From Alphaproteobacteria bacterium (lineage in GTDB: Bacteria > Pseudomonadota > Alphaproteobacteria > TMED109), in the NCBI GenBank assembly GCA_022825235.1, contig JAJDYI010000018.1, forward strand, positions 1 through 58,927: a stretch of DNA of 58,927 nt. The letters are read 5' to 3'. This document shows positions 37,201-43,728 of the stretch, in pieces. The notes below the pieces were generated by a model. That model did no database searches and was not told the DNA's origin. It worked only from the letters and a program-made list of their open reading frames with translations. Made by a program: the position numbers and the translations under genes. How positions within the stretch are numbered: the first letter of the stretch is position 1; the number at the start of each line of letters is the position of its first letter.

Positions 37201-37576
37201 TGATCCGGCACTACACGCGGCTTGCCGCTGGCTCCTGGAGCGCCAGCGGCCGGACGGGGGATGGGGTGAACACCACAGCGGCTGCCTGAGCGGTCGCTAC
37301 GTACCGCATCAGGAAAGCCAGGTCACACAGACGGCGTGGGCACTGATCGCACTCCTTGAGGCGGGCGAAACAGACTGGGCTGCGATTTCACGGGGTGCGG
37401 GCTTCCTGCTTGCTGTGCAGGAAGCAGACGGGACTTGGCCCAAGCAGGACATGGCTGGCGTTTTTTTTCGTACCGCACTTCTGGATTATGTGCTGTACCG
37501 CCAGTATTTCCCCCTGCACGCACTTTCTCTCTACGAGCAGCGTCGCCGAAAGCGACTAGCTGTGATCTCTCAATAG
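34211..37576 (+). CDS. squalene epoxidase-type flavoprotein fused to oxidosqualene (sterol-type) cyclase
   Basis: A 1121-residue bifunctional protein. Residues 1-~440 are a squalene-monooxygenase-like flavoprotein: FAD motif VAIVGGGPVGSL, GADG at 156-159, then GDAAGHYHPLTAVGMTLGFG (G283, H290), with PVLIYRPAEDTVRVMVDVP between. Residues ~475-1121 are a triterpene cyclase with QW repeats (QNADGSW at 490, QNRDGGF at 886, others later). Catalytic VSDCTAE (D853, C854) and HSFVECTAS (C925) match oxidosqualene cyclases, whose Asp is hydrogen-bonded by two Cys; hopene cyclases have DxDD. IPSWGKFWLALLNLYDWNG and HPSNWYCHTRLIYM also fit sterol-type cyclases. Together it would convert squalene via 2,3-oxidosqualene to a lanosterol- or cycloartenol-like product. 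The stop codon lies in the terminal repeat of the adjoining IS element. Confidence 0.93.
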   Translation: MSDTASRRYDVAIVGGGPVGSLCALAHARKGARVALLEANPKASERMAGEWLHPPAVRILQDVGIALDTFPDGTEGKGFVVFPEDGSEPIALPYMGGSRGLACEHVLLVARLHQAVENEADIDFLSRARVTAVGDEQIAFTLDGVDRSLTAGRIIGADGRASIVRRSLGLSTSPQLCSLMLGVALRGVSLPLEGYGHVVMGGPGPVLIYRPAEDTVRVMVDVPLDRWTPRDRVGFLSEAYSGVLPEPLGHAFVDALQMGDFKAATNQLRPLVSYGNSRRVLIGDAAGHYHPLTAVGMTLGFGEALALAEGREFRDFVARRYRATSSPELLAMGLYEVFADHRTEAVAVRQAIYRGWRASTAYRDHTTRILACEDRSPVQFGLAFCSTMVRTVAGEISQSDRSFASRQARDILLALVVRLWWLLRGVLQLYKAKSSGHGQDPPARDTLARAFLTSMPSRAGEPRTARPSEMKSPDAGPALEDAAARLLDLQNADGSWEGEMVWCPMLTAQYALLHHIIGEPLDPGRRRRVLRQFERTRLQGGAWGLHEHAPPNLFVTALVYVAARLLGAQPDDPLIVPSRRFMQAEGILGIPSWGKFWLALLNLYDWNGVNAVLPELWSLPRRIPLHPSNWYCHTRLIYMAMASIYARRFQVPVTPLIAALREELYPQGFAKADFSAARNRLRDADLFARPSVWLRAGYKFARLVERFHSKRLRTRCMDGILGQIRWELQTTSHTSISPVSGILNILSLWLHDPDDADCRQALSKVDGWIWEDEDDGARVTGARSASWDTGFALQALAAVPETNRVRDALRQGADFLLGEQIKTSFERFHDAYRADPRGGWCFAGGWHGWPVSDCTAEAVLGLVAVHGNNADSSVLAEATEFMLRSQNRDGGFGSYEARRSTMGLEWLNPAEMFGESMTEHSFVECTASCVAALSACRDRFPEIGDRPAVADSIARGALWLRRNQMADGSWRGVWGVQYIYGTLFGIRGLVSARAGPGDPALHAACRWLLERQRPDGGWGEHHSGCLSGRYVPHQESQVTQTAWALIALLEAGETDWAAISRGAGFLLAVQEADGTWPKQDMAGVFFRTALLDYVLYRQYFPLHALSLYEQRRRKRLAVISQ

Positions 37577-38548
37577 GTTGTCCGTCCGGGACTGATCTCG
37601 GAAGCTGATGGGTGACGAAATCTTGTCAGCGAACCGAGAAGCAAGCCCCGGATGAACGTCCACAAGAATGCAAATCTGACGCCGCGCGGTCGAGGCGAGA
37701 TCGTGCGGCGGGTGGTCGACCTGGGGCAGGCCCCGAAGGCCGTGGCCACGGCCCTCGGGGCCTGTGAACGCACCGTGCGCAAGTGGGTCCGGCGCTTCCA
37801 GACCGAGGGTTACGAAGGCCTCCAGGATCGCTCGTCACGGCCCCACACGCTGCGCCGGCGGCGTTGCACCGGCGCGCAGATCGCCGCCCACCTCGGCGTC
37901 TCCATCGCCACCGTCAGCCGGGTCCTGCTTCGCCTCGGGCTCAACCGCCTCAAGGACCTCGACCCGCCCGAGCCGGTGCGTCGCTACGAGCGCCAGCACC
38001 CCGGAGAGCTCATCCACATCGACATCACGAAGCTCGGCCGCTTCGACCGCCCAGGCCACCGCGTCACCGGCGACCGAACCGGCCAAAGCAACTACCGCGA
38101 CGTTGGCTGGGAGTATCTCCACATCTGCATCGACGATCACTCCCGCGTCGCCTTCAGCCAGATCTTGCCGGACGAGAGGAAGCAGAGCGCCACCGCCTTC
38201 CTCAACGCTGCGGTCGCCTACCACCAGAGCCTCGGCGTCGCCGTCACACGTGTCATGATCGACAACGGCGCTTGCTGCAAGGCCCACACCTTCCGCGCCG
38301 CCCGCAAGGCCGTCGGCCTCAAGCACATCCGGACCAGGCCCTACACCCCAAAGACCAACGGAAAGGCCGAACGCTTCATCCGGACCGCCCTGCGCGCGTG
38401 GGCCTACGCCCGCGCCTATCGAACCTCATCCCAACGCGCTCAGCAGCTGCCACAATGGATGCACCGATACAACTGGCACCGACCACATGGCAGCCTGAAG
38501 GCCAATACCCCCATCAGCAGACTCCGTCTCGCATAGGACAACCTATTG
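37571..38548 (+). mobile_element. IS481-family insertion sequence, 978 bp
   Basis: A compact element bounded by perfect 13-bp terminal inverted repeats: CAATAGGTTGTCC at 37571-37583 and its exact complement at 38536-38548. It encodes one DDE transposase. No target-site duplication is evident. The left repeat overlaps the last codons and stop of the triterpene fusion gene, so insertion was at that gene's 3' end. Confidence 0.85.
37652..38536 (+). CDS. IS481-family transposase, slightly shortened
   Basis: A 294-residue DDE transposase. N-terminal helix-turn-helix (RTVRKWVRRFQTEGYEGLQD) is followed by the catalytic core: HIDITKLGRF (first Asp), RVMIDNGACCKAH (second Asp) and PYTPKTNGKAERFIRTALRA (Glu), then HRYNWHRPHGSLKANTPISR, the usual family ending. 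Relatives have about 20 more residues between DRSSRPH and the TGAQIAAHLGVS helix, so an in-frame deletion in the linker between DNA-binding helices is likely. The catalytic triad is intact. The stop lies at the right inverted repeat. Confidence 0.85.
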   Translation: MNVHKNANLTPRGRGEIVRRVVDLGQAPKAVATALGACERTVRKWVRRFQTEGYEGLQDRSSRPHTLRRRRCTGAQIAAHLGVSIATVSRVLLRLGLNRLKDLDPPEPVRRYERQHPGELIHIDITKLGRFDRPGHRVTGDRTGQSNYRDVGWEYLHICIDDHSRVAFSQILPDERKQSATAFLNAAVAYHQSLGVAVTRVMIDNGACCKAHTFRAARKAVGLKHIRTRPYTPKTNGKAERFIRTALRAWAYARAYRTSSQRAQQLPQWMHRYNWHRPHGSLKANTPISRLRLA

Positions 38549-38696
38549 ATGCTCCACAGCTAGTCCCACCCGCCGCACGCCAACATTCCGCCGGTAGCGA
38601 ACATCCCGTTATCGCTGCCGTGCTCGCTATGGTTCGGCATGGTCGTCGCCACATCTGCAGCTCTCGTGCGGACTGGGGAGATACGGAAGGGAAGCG

Positions 38697-40172
38697 ATGG
38701 AGAACGATGCCTACCGGCGATTGGTTCAGCGTTTCGCGACCATTCACGATGTGAACGCTGCGACCAAGACCCTTGACTGGTATGCCAGGACCAAGGCGCC
38801 GAAGGCTGCACAGACCGGGCTTGGATGCCAGATCGCGACGCTCAGCAAGCAGGCGCACGAGCTGCTCGTGGACCTCAGCTGCGCCGACGACCTTGCGGAC
38901 GCCGAAGCGCGCGAGCCCTGGGAAGCCGCCAATCTGCGCGAAATGCGCCGCCGCCATCGTCTTGCTTCGGTCCTTCCGGCCGATCTCGTGGAGGCTCAGG
39001 TCCGGGCGTCCACCCATGCCCATCTGGTGTGGGAAACTGCCAAGCCGGAGGGGGATTTCGCGGCGTTCCTGCCTGCCCTGCGAGGGGTTCTCGAGCACGT
39101 GAGCACCGGCGCTCGGATACAGGGCCAGGCGCTCGGCCTGTCGCCCTACGATGCGCTGTTGGAGGGGCACGATCCCGGCCGGCGGAATGCGGCCGTGACC
39201 AGCATGTTCGCGGAACTGGAAGCGGTCTTGCCGGGGATTGTCGACGGGGTGCGCGGCGGACCCAAGCCCCCGGGGCCGACAGGAAAGAAACGGAAGCTGA
39301 AGCGTGTCGCCCGGCGGATGATGTCGATGATCGGCCTGCCGGAAACCCACGCTCGCCTGGATACCTCGTCCCACCCGTTCACGGCTGGCGATTCCGACAA
39401 CATTCGCATTACTACCCGATATTCCGGAAGACCGGGTGAAGCCCTGATGGCGGTACTCCATGAATGCGGGCACGCCCTCTACATCGCAGGCTTGCCATCG
39501 GCCCATCTCGGGCAACCGGTGGGGGCGGCCCGGGGCATGACGGTCCACGAGAGCCAGAGCCTGCTGATCGAAATGCTTGTCTGCCGATCACGCGCCTTTG
39601 CCGTTCACTATGCCCGACTGCTCCGGGACGAGTTCGGGGAAGACGGCGCGTGGGATCCGAACCGGTTGCACGAGGTGCTCATCCATGTCGAGCCCGGCGT
39701 CACGCGCGTTGAGGCGGACGAGGTGACCTACCCGCTGCACGTCGTCGTACGGCACCGCTGCGAGACAGCGCTGCTCAACGGGACGCTCGACCCGGCCGAC
39801 TTGTCGGACGCCTTCGACGAGGCGATGGATTCCCTGCTCGGGATCCGTCCCCGGAATCCTGGCGAGGGCTGCCTTCAGGATCCGCACTGGACGCTCATGC
39901 GGGGGTGGGGCTACTTCCCGACCTACGCTCTGGGCTTGCTGATGGCAGCACAACTTTATGAAACCCTACGGGCGGCCCTGCCCGATCTCGACGTCGACCT
40001 TGCACGGGGCGATTTCGCACCACTGGCCGGATGGCTGCGGGAGCATGTGCACGGCCGGGGCTGTTTCGACTCATCGTCGGACGCGCTTCTGGAGCACGCG
40101 ACTGGTCGCCCGCTCGGTACCGGGGCTTTCCTGCGGCACCTGGAACGGCGTTATTTGCCCGGCATGACATGA
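38697..40172 (+). CDS. M32 family metallocarboxypeptidase
   Basis: A 491-residue zinc carboxypeptidase of the Taq/PfuCP family, which removes C-terminal residues from peptides in the cytoplasm. The zinc motif is HECGH (in VLHECGHALYIAGL; the usual form is HExGH), and the third ligand lies in TVHESQSLL. The substrate-pocket region YFPTYALGLLMAAQLYETL is typical. GGAAGGGAAG precedes the ATG. Length matches the family (about 490-510). It stands just right of the IS481 element with 148 bases between. Apparently intact housekeeping gene. Confidence 0.9.
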   Translation: MENDAYRRLVQRFATIHDVNAATKTLDWYARTKAPKAAQTGLGCQIATLSKQAHELLVDLSCADDLADAEAREPWEAANLREMRRRHRLASVLPADLVEAQVRASTHAHLVWETAKPEGDFAAFLPALRGVLEHVSTGARIQGQALGLSPYDALLEGHDPGRRNAAVTSMFAELEAVLPGIVDGVRGGPKPPGPTGKKRKLKRVARRMMSMIGLPETHARLDTSSHPFTAGDSDNIRITTRYSGRPGEALMAVLHECGHALYIAGLPSAHLGQPVGAARGMTVHESQSLLIEMLVCRSRAFAVHYARLLRDEFGEDGAWDPNRLHEVLIHVEPGVTRVEADEVTYPLHVVVRHRCETALLNGTLDPADLSDAFDEAMDSLLGIRPRNPGEGCLQDPHWTLMRGWGYFPTYALGLLMAAQLYETLRAALPDLDVDLARGDFAPLAGWLREHVHGRGCFDSSSDALLEHATGRPLGTGAFLRHLERRYLPGMT

Positions 40173-40369
40173 CATCGGGCCCGGTAACAAACGGGTTCCC
40201 CTGCAGGCGTCGCCGCTCCGCCGTGCTGCCGCCAGTCATGACGGCACCGGCGAATGCCTGCGGGGCGTGTAGCGTATCGCACTACCGTTGAGCGTGAGGA
40301 CCAGACACGAGGGACTGGGGGCGTTGCGCAAACGCGGCGAAGTGGCGCGGCTGCCTGCCGGAATTTCGC

Positions 40370-40573
40370 CGTTCTTTTGCGTCCCGGGCGCTCGCGTTAG
40401 GTGAAGGGTTGCCGATGATCGGAAAATTGCTTGGCTACACTCAGGGGCAAATGACTGCGTGGTACGCTCACCTCGCCCGAGGCACGATGAAGGTGTCGGC
40501 CGCCCGGATTGGCGATAGCATCAACCGCGATTTGGAAGCCGACGGTGAAGTTGCCGGGCAGACTGCGGCATGA
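40370..40573 (+). pseudogene. tyrosine integrase 3'-end remnant
   Basis: Reads FASRALALGEGLPMIGKLLG then MKVSAARIGDSINRDLEADG to a TGA, clearly related to the end of the intact integrase at 45441. The catalytic HxxRH region has become PEFRR, and the second catalytic His (LLGHT) has become Tyr (LLGYT), so it is non-functional. The rest of the gene is gone. It marks an older integration event. Confidence 0.8.
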
Positions 40574-40625
40574 GGCTTGGACGGCTCACGCGTCCCCCTG
40601 ATACCCACGTCGATTGACCTGTCCT
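40370..40625 (+). repeat. copy 1 of a 256-bp direct repeat of an integrase 3' end
   Basis: Aligns without gaps, at a constant offset of 6061 bases, with 46431-46686. The match includes a 36-base identical run (starting 40400 and 46461) and continues past the integrase stop to the shared CCCACGTCGATTGACCTG. It fades just beyond 40625. Confidence 0.85.
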
Positions 40626-40647
40626 TGAGTGACGTTACAATATTGTA
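40614..40647 (+). promoter_or_regulatory. candidate brnTA promoter with overlapping palindrome
   Basis: TTGACC (40614-40619) and TACAAT (40636-40641), 16 bases apart, form a good sigma-70 promoter 17 bases before the BrnT start. The -10 box is half of a perfect 12-bp palindrome TACAATATTGTA (40636-40647), a natural site for autorepression by the BrnA ribbon-helix-helix protein. Function inferred. Confidence 0.5.
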
Positions 40648-40657
40648 GTTACATCTT

Positions 40658-40957
40658 ATGAACGAGGTGCGCTGGACATGGGATGAGAACAAGAACCGCT
40701 CCAATTTGCGAAAGCACGGTCTCAGCTTCGAAACGGCCGCGTTGGTGTTTGCGGATCCGTTGATGGTGCAGCGGCCGGATCCGCATTCGGAGGAAGAACG
40801 GTGGCTCAGCGTGGGCCTCGTCGGCAACGTCGTGATCGTCGTTTCGCACACGTCGCCAGCTCCGGAAACCAGCGCCGAACCCGGAGTGAGGCGGATCATC
40901 AGCGCCAGGAAAGCCACGTCACACGAAAGGAGGGCCTATGAAGAAGGGGAATTCTAG
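40658..40957 (+). CDS. brnT: BrnT-family toxin
   Basis: A 99-residue type II toxin of the RelE-like BrnT family, a ribonuclease that halts translation. The family start is clear: WTWDENKNRSNLRKHGLSFE, then AALVFADPL, and late RRIISARKATSHERRAYEE, which contains the basic and His residues of the active site. The ORF overlaps the BrnA gene by 20 bases. A run of about 12 residues around SPAPETSAEPG is longer than usual before RRIISAR, a possible small insertion. Toxin-first order is normal for BrnTA. Confidence 0.9.
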   Translation: MNEVRWTWDENKNRSNLRKHGLSFETAALVFADPLMVQRPDPHSEEERWLSVGLVGNVVIVVSHTSPAPETSAEPGVRRIISARKATSHERRAYEEGEF

Positions 40958-41228
40958 AACACTCACCCCCCAGCAGAGGACCGAGCTCAAGGCACTCGAG
41001 GCACTTCCTGATCGGGACATCGACACGAGCGAGATCCCCGAGATCCTCGATTGGTCTGGCGCCAGGCGGGGCGCTCTGTATCGCCCAGTGAAACAGCAGA
41101 TTACCCTGCGACTGGATGCGGACGTGGTGGCGTGGTTCAAGGCCAATGTGCAAGGCGGACGTGGATATCAGACTGAGATTAATCGGGTGCTCCGGGAGCA
41201 CGCGAAGGCGGCTTCCAGTCGCGCCTAG
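40938..41228 (+). CDS. brnA: BrnA-family antitoxin
   Basis: A 96-residue antitoxin. The N-terminal part (ELKALEALPDRDIDTSEIPE) wraps the toxin; the C-terminal part (VKQQITLRLDADVVAWFKAN then GRGYQTEINRVLREHA) is a ribbon-helix-helix DNA-binding domain, giving the reversed domain order characteristic of BrnA. The start overlaps the end of brnT, so the two are coupled. Likely represses the palindrome upstream. Confidence 0.9.
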   Translation: MKKGNSRTLTPQQRTELKALEALPDRDIDTSEIPEILDWSGARRGALYRPVKQQITLRLDADVVAWFKANVQGGRGYQTEINRVLREHAKAASSRA

Positions 41229-41230
41229 GG

Positions 41231-41455
41231 TTAGGGCTGGCAGCGTCGCTGCTGCCAGGCGGCGCGGAACGACGGCTTCTCCGCAGCCGTCTCCGACCGT
41301 GCGTCGATGAGGCTGTGGCCGATGGCGGGGCACCTCGCCCAAGCTGGGAGCAGGCCCCAGCGCAGCATGACGAGACGATGCTCGCCGCTCGCGGTGCGGA
41401 AGACGGCAATGTCCTGGTCAGGCGCCAGGTTGTAGCGGGGCCACAGGTTCCGTAG
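41231..41455 (-). pseudogene. truncated SRAP (YedK/HMCES-like) domain
   Basis: RYNLAPDQDIAVFRT, LRWGLLPAWA and AEKPSFRAAWQQRRC are conserved blocks of SOS-response-associated peptidases, which crosslink to abasic sites in single-stranded DNA. The N-terminal MCGR with the catalytic Cys is missing, and the frame stops right after RRC, where PADGFYEW should follow. Both ends are lost, so the gene is dead. Its end abuts brnA, suggesting that insertion of the toxin-antitoxin segment cut it. Confidence 0.75.
41237..41258. terminator. hairpin after brnA
   Basis: CTGGCAGC and GCTGCCAG form an 8-bp stem with a short loop just after the brnA stop. No T-tract follows. It may end brnTA transcription. 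Confidence 0.35.
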
Positions 41456-41595
41456 CGATCGATGGAGGCCATCCATTCGCGGGGTTCGCTCTGCGACGGG
41501 CGCCGAGCGAAACTGCCGCACTTACGCCGAGGTCAGCTGAACCCTGCCACAACGCCTCCATGTTCCTCTTATGGTTCCGTTCTACCCACACACCC

Positions 41596-41967
41596 ATGAG
41601 CGAAAACCACCACCATCATACGGTGGCCCGGGAAGACCTTCTGTGCTCCGTGAAGATGGCGCTCCACATGGCGCGCTACCTCTGGCCAAAGAAGCGGGGG
41701 CCGGGCGACCACGAAGATGCGCGGATCGAACTCATAGCGACCGAGGTGGTCGAGCACCTGGAGCTCTGCGGCATCCGCTGCGTCCGGAAGGGCCCGGCGT
41801 CGCCATACGGCACGCTCGGTCCCCGGCCGGCGCCGCGGCAGGGCGCCAGTGCGGACATGAGGGACCTCGGGTGCGGCAACGTCGCCGAGACCGCCTGCGA
41901 CGTCGGCGAGGTTGAACCGGGTGCTGACTTGGATGCGAACGAAGCTGCACGGCGGGGAGCGGACTGA
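41596..41967 (+). CDS. hypothetical protein
   Basis: About 123 residues starting MSENHHHHTVAREDLLCSV. The first 75 residues (MALHMARYLWPKKRGPGD, then EVVEHLELCGIRCVRK) are coding-like and look helical; the remainder is a low-quality acidic tail that may follow a frameshift. No signal peptide. I do not recognise a family. Confidence 0.4.
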   Translation: MSENHHHHTVAREDLLCSVKMALHMARYLWPKKRGPGDHEDARIELIATEVVEHLELCGIRCVRKGPASPYGTLGPRPAPRQGASADMRDLGCGNVAETACDVGEVEPGADLDANEAARRGAD

Positions 41968-42120
41968 AGGCGTCAGCTTCGACCGAACGGGGAGACCGTT
42001 CGCAACGATACCCCTCGACGCGGAGAGCGTCGGCGGGCCGGGAGCTGTCCGCAAGAGCCTGCTGGGCTGGAGAGACTCCAGAGCCTCGGAGGCCGCGCGG
42101 GCCGTTGCGGCGGGGGCGGA

Positions 42121-42537
42121 TCAGAGATGCTCCGCCGCCTCCCAGCCGAAGAACACGTTCCTGATGTGGTCGCGCGAGAGCGCCCTCAATGCCCTGCCCC
42201 GGGCGATCAGGAGCAGCGTGCCGTCGACGAGTTGCACCATCAGCACGCGGGTCTCGCTGTTCCTGACCTCATTGATCCGGTTGGCGAGCGCCCCCTCGAT
42301 GGATTCGATCTCGGTGCCCCAGATGCTGTCCGTCAGGATCAGGCTGTTCGGCGTGAATTGCGTGATCCTGGGGCGGCCGTCGTCCCGTATCCAGGTGTAG
42401 TCCCAGTGCAGGAACACCCGTACCTCGTCCGCCCGGAAATCGCCCTCCTCGGAACCGCCATAGCCAACCATCGACCCCTGGCTGGCCAGACAGCCCGACA
42501 GAACCGAGACGACGATCGCGGCCGCTATCGCTCGCAT
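42121..42537 (-). CDS. putative lipoprotein
   Basis: A 138-residue protein with a lipoprotein signal: MRAIAAAIVVSVLSGCLAS, with the lipobox LSGC at residues 13-16, so it should be lipidated and anchored in the inner or outer membrane. The mature part (VRVFLHWDYTWIRDDGR, IWGTEIESIEGALANRI) has alternating strands and no known motif. AAGGGAA lies directly before the ATG. Family unknown. Confidence 0.65.
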   Translation of the reverse strand: MRAIAAAIVVSVLSGCLASQGSMVGYGGSEEGDFRADEVRVFLHWDYTWIRDDGRPRITQFTPNSLILTDSIWGTEIESIEGALANRINEVRNSETRVLMVQLVDGTLLLIARGRALRALSRDHIRNVFFGWEAAEHL

Positions 42538-42575
42538 TTCCCTTTCGCCAGCTGCCGTGCGGAACAGGGATGAAT

Positions 42576-42833
42576 TTACGCGAAGCACTGAGCGGGCGCT
42601 CTCCACTGCCTCGCCGAGTACGGTGTCGAGGTCGAGGGTGGCATCGACGCGCAGGCTGGCCGGGTTGAGAGGGGAGCCACTCCGAAATACACGTAGGCCG
42701 CCGCGAGCGCGACCGTTACCCCGATGCCGATGTTGCCATAGAGGGGTTCCACCTGAAGCCCGGTGAACACCGCGAACGAAAGGACGGGCCAGAGCGCGGC
42801 GATCGTTCCGAGATGGGCGAGGATCCCGAGCAT
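42576..42833 (-). CDS. small membrane protein, doubtful C-terminus
   Basis: The first ~50 residues contain two hydrophobic helices (ILAHLGTIAALWPVLSFAVF, IGIGVTVALAAAYVYFGVAP), while the following 35 residues are non-membrane and probably out of frame. A strong GGAGG lies upstream but is spaced for a GTG in a different frame and 15 bases from this ATG. This suggests an indel near the start or that the gene is decaying. Family not recognised. Confidence 0.4.
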   Translation of the reverse strand: MLGILAHLGTIAALWPVLSFAVFTGLQVEPLYGNIGIGVTVALAAAYVYFGVAPLSTRPACASMPPSTSTPYSARQWRAPAQCFA

Positions 42834-42974
42834 CCGGCCGCACTAATTCCTCCGCGATCCCGCTTCGACCGCAGGCATCCGGCGTGGGCCAGTGTTTTCG
42901 GTCGCGCGGGCTGCGGCCGGGTTGTAGCTTGGCTCCCGGGACCCCGGGTGTTCGTGGCGGTCACGGAATACGAC

Positions 42975-43196
42975 ATGGCGGTACAGCAGATATCGTTGCT
43001 TCTCGAGTCCACCATTACCTGTCCGGCGTGCGGCCACTCCAAGACCGAGACGATGCCGACGGACGCCTGTCAGTGGTTCTACGATTGCTGTCATTGCGGA
43101 GCGGTCCTCAAGCCTGTACCCGGGGATTGCTGCGTGTACTGCTCTTATGCCACGGTGCCCTGTCCGCCGGTGCAACAGGGTGCCTGCGAACGATAA
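42975..43196 (+). CDS. small Cys-rich conserved hypothetical protein (GDCCVYCSY motif)
   Basis: A 73-residue protein with two CxxC-type pairs: ITCPACGHSKTETMPTDACQ, then FYDCCHCGAVL and GDCCVYCSYATVPCPPVQ. Nine Cys in total suggest a zinc or other metal site. I recognise this as a widespread conserved hypothetical family, often seen near metal-resistance or membrane-stress genes, with no assigned function. The ATG begins immediately before the conserved region. The small membrane protein on the opposite strand diverges from it. Confidence 0.7.
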   Translation: MAVQQISLLLESTITCPACGHSKTETMPTDACQWFYDCCHCGAVLKPVPGDCCVYCSYATVPCPPVQQGACER

Positions 43197-43728
43197 GAGC
43201 CGCAGCCACGCGGCCAGGGTCTGTTCCCGTTCGGCCCCGTCCAGTGCCAAGAGAGACACCCGTGCAGGCGGCTCTGCGGCAGGGCGGCGGCGCGGACGAA
43301 GGGGACGCCGGGAACGGCTGACGACCAGCGCCGCCGCGCGAGGCAGCACGTGCGTCCTGACGCTCATCAGGTCGAAGTGCATGACGCCCCCGGGACGCAG
43401 CGGATCGTGCCGGGATCTGTCCTGGACGATTGCCGCCCCGCACCGGTAACGAGTTGCCGCAGGCGTCCACGGTGACGCTGTCGACATTCTGCATGCAGCT
43501 CTCGACGAAGCCGGGTGCCCGCCAGCGGACGCGCGGGGTCGTCGGCTCGGACGCAACCGGGCACACGCCGCGGCGAAGTGCAGGTTCGCGTGCCGGGGAG
43601 ACACGGAACACGGAACTCCAGGTCGAGCGCTTCACCGAACCGGGCCGCTACGTTGATCGACGGCTCGTGCCCCTCCGTCACGCTTCGGCCACTGCGCTCA
43701 CGCTCGACGCCGTGGCGAGTTTCGGTGA
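43197..43728. other. degraded region upstream of the orphan barrel
   Basis: About 530 bases of GC-rich sequence with several short open frames. On the plus strand 43685-43750 reads ATALTLDAVASFGEGAGHHA, which would continue into the barrel if one base were restored near 43751. This suggests it is the remains of the passenger end. Nothing else identifiable. Confidence 0.35.

Noticed and set aside
34211-37576. Cyclase as a squalene-hopene cyclase
   Set aside because: The catalytic block is VSDCTAE with a matching second Cys, and the flanking blocks align with oxidosqualene cyclases; no DxDD is present.
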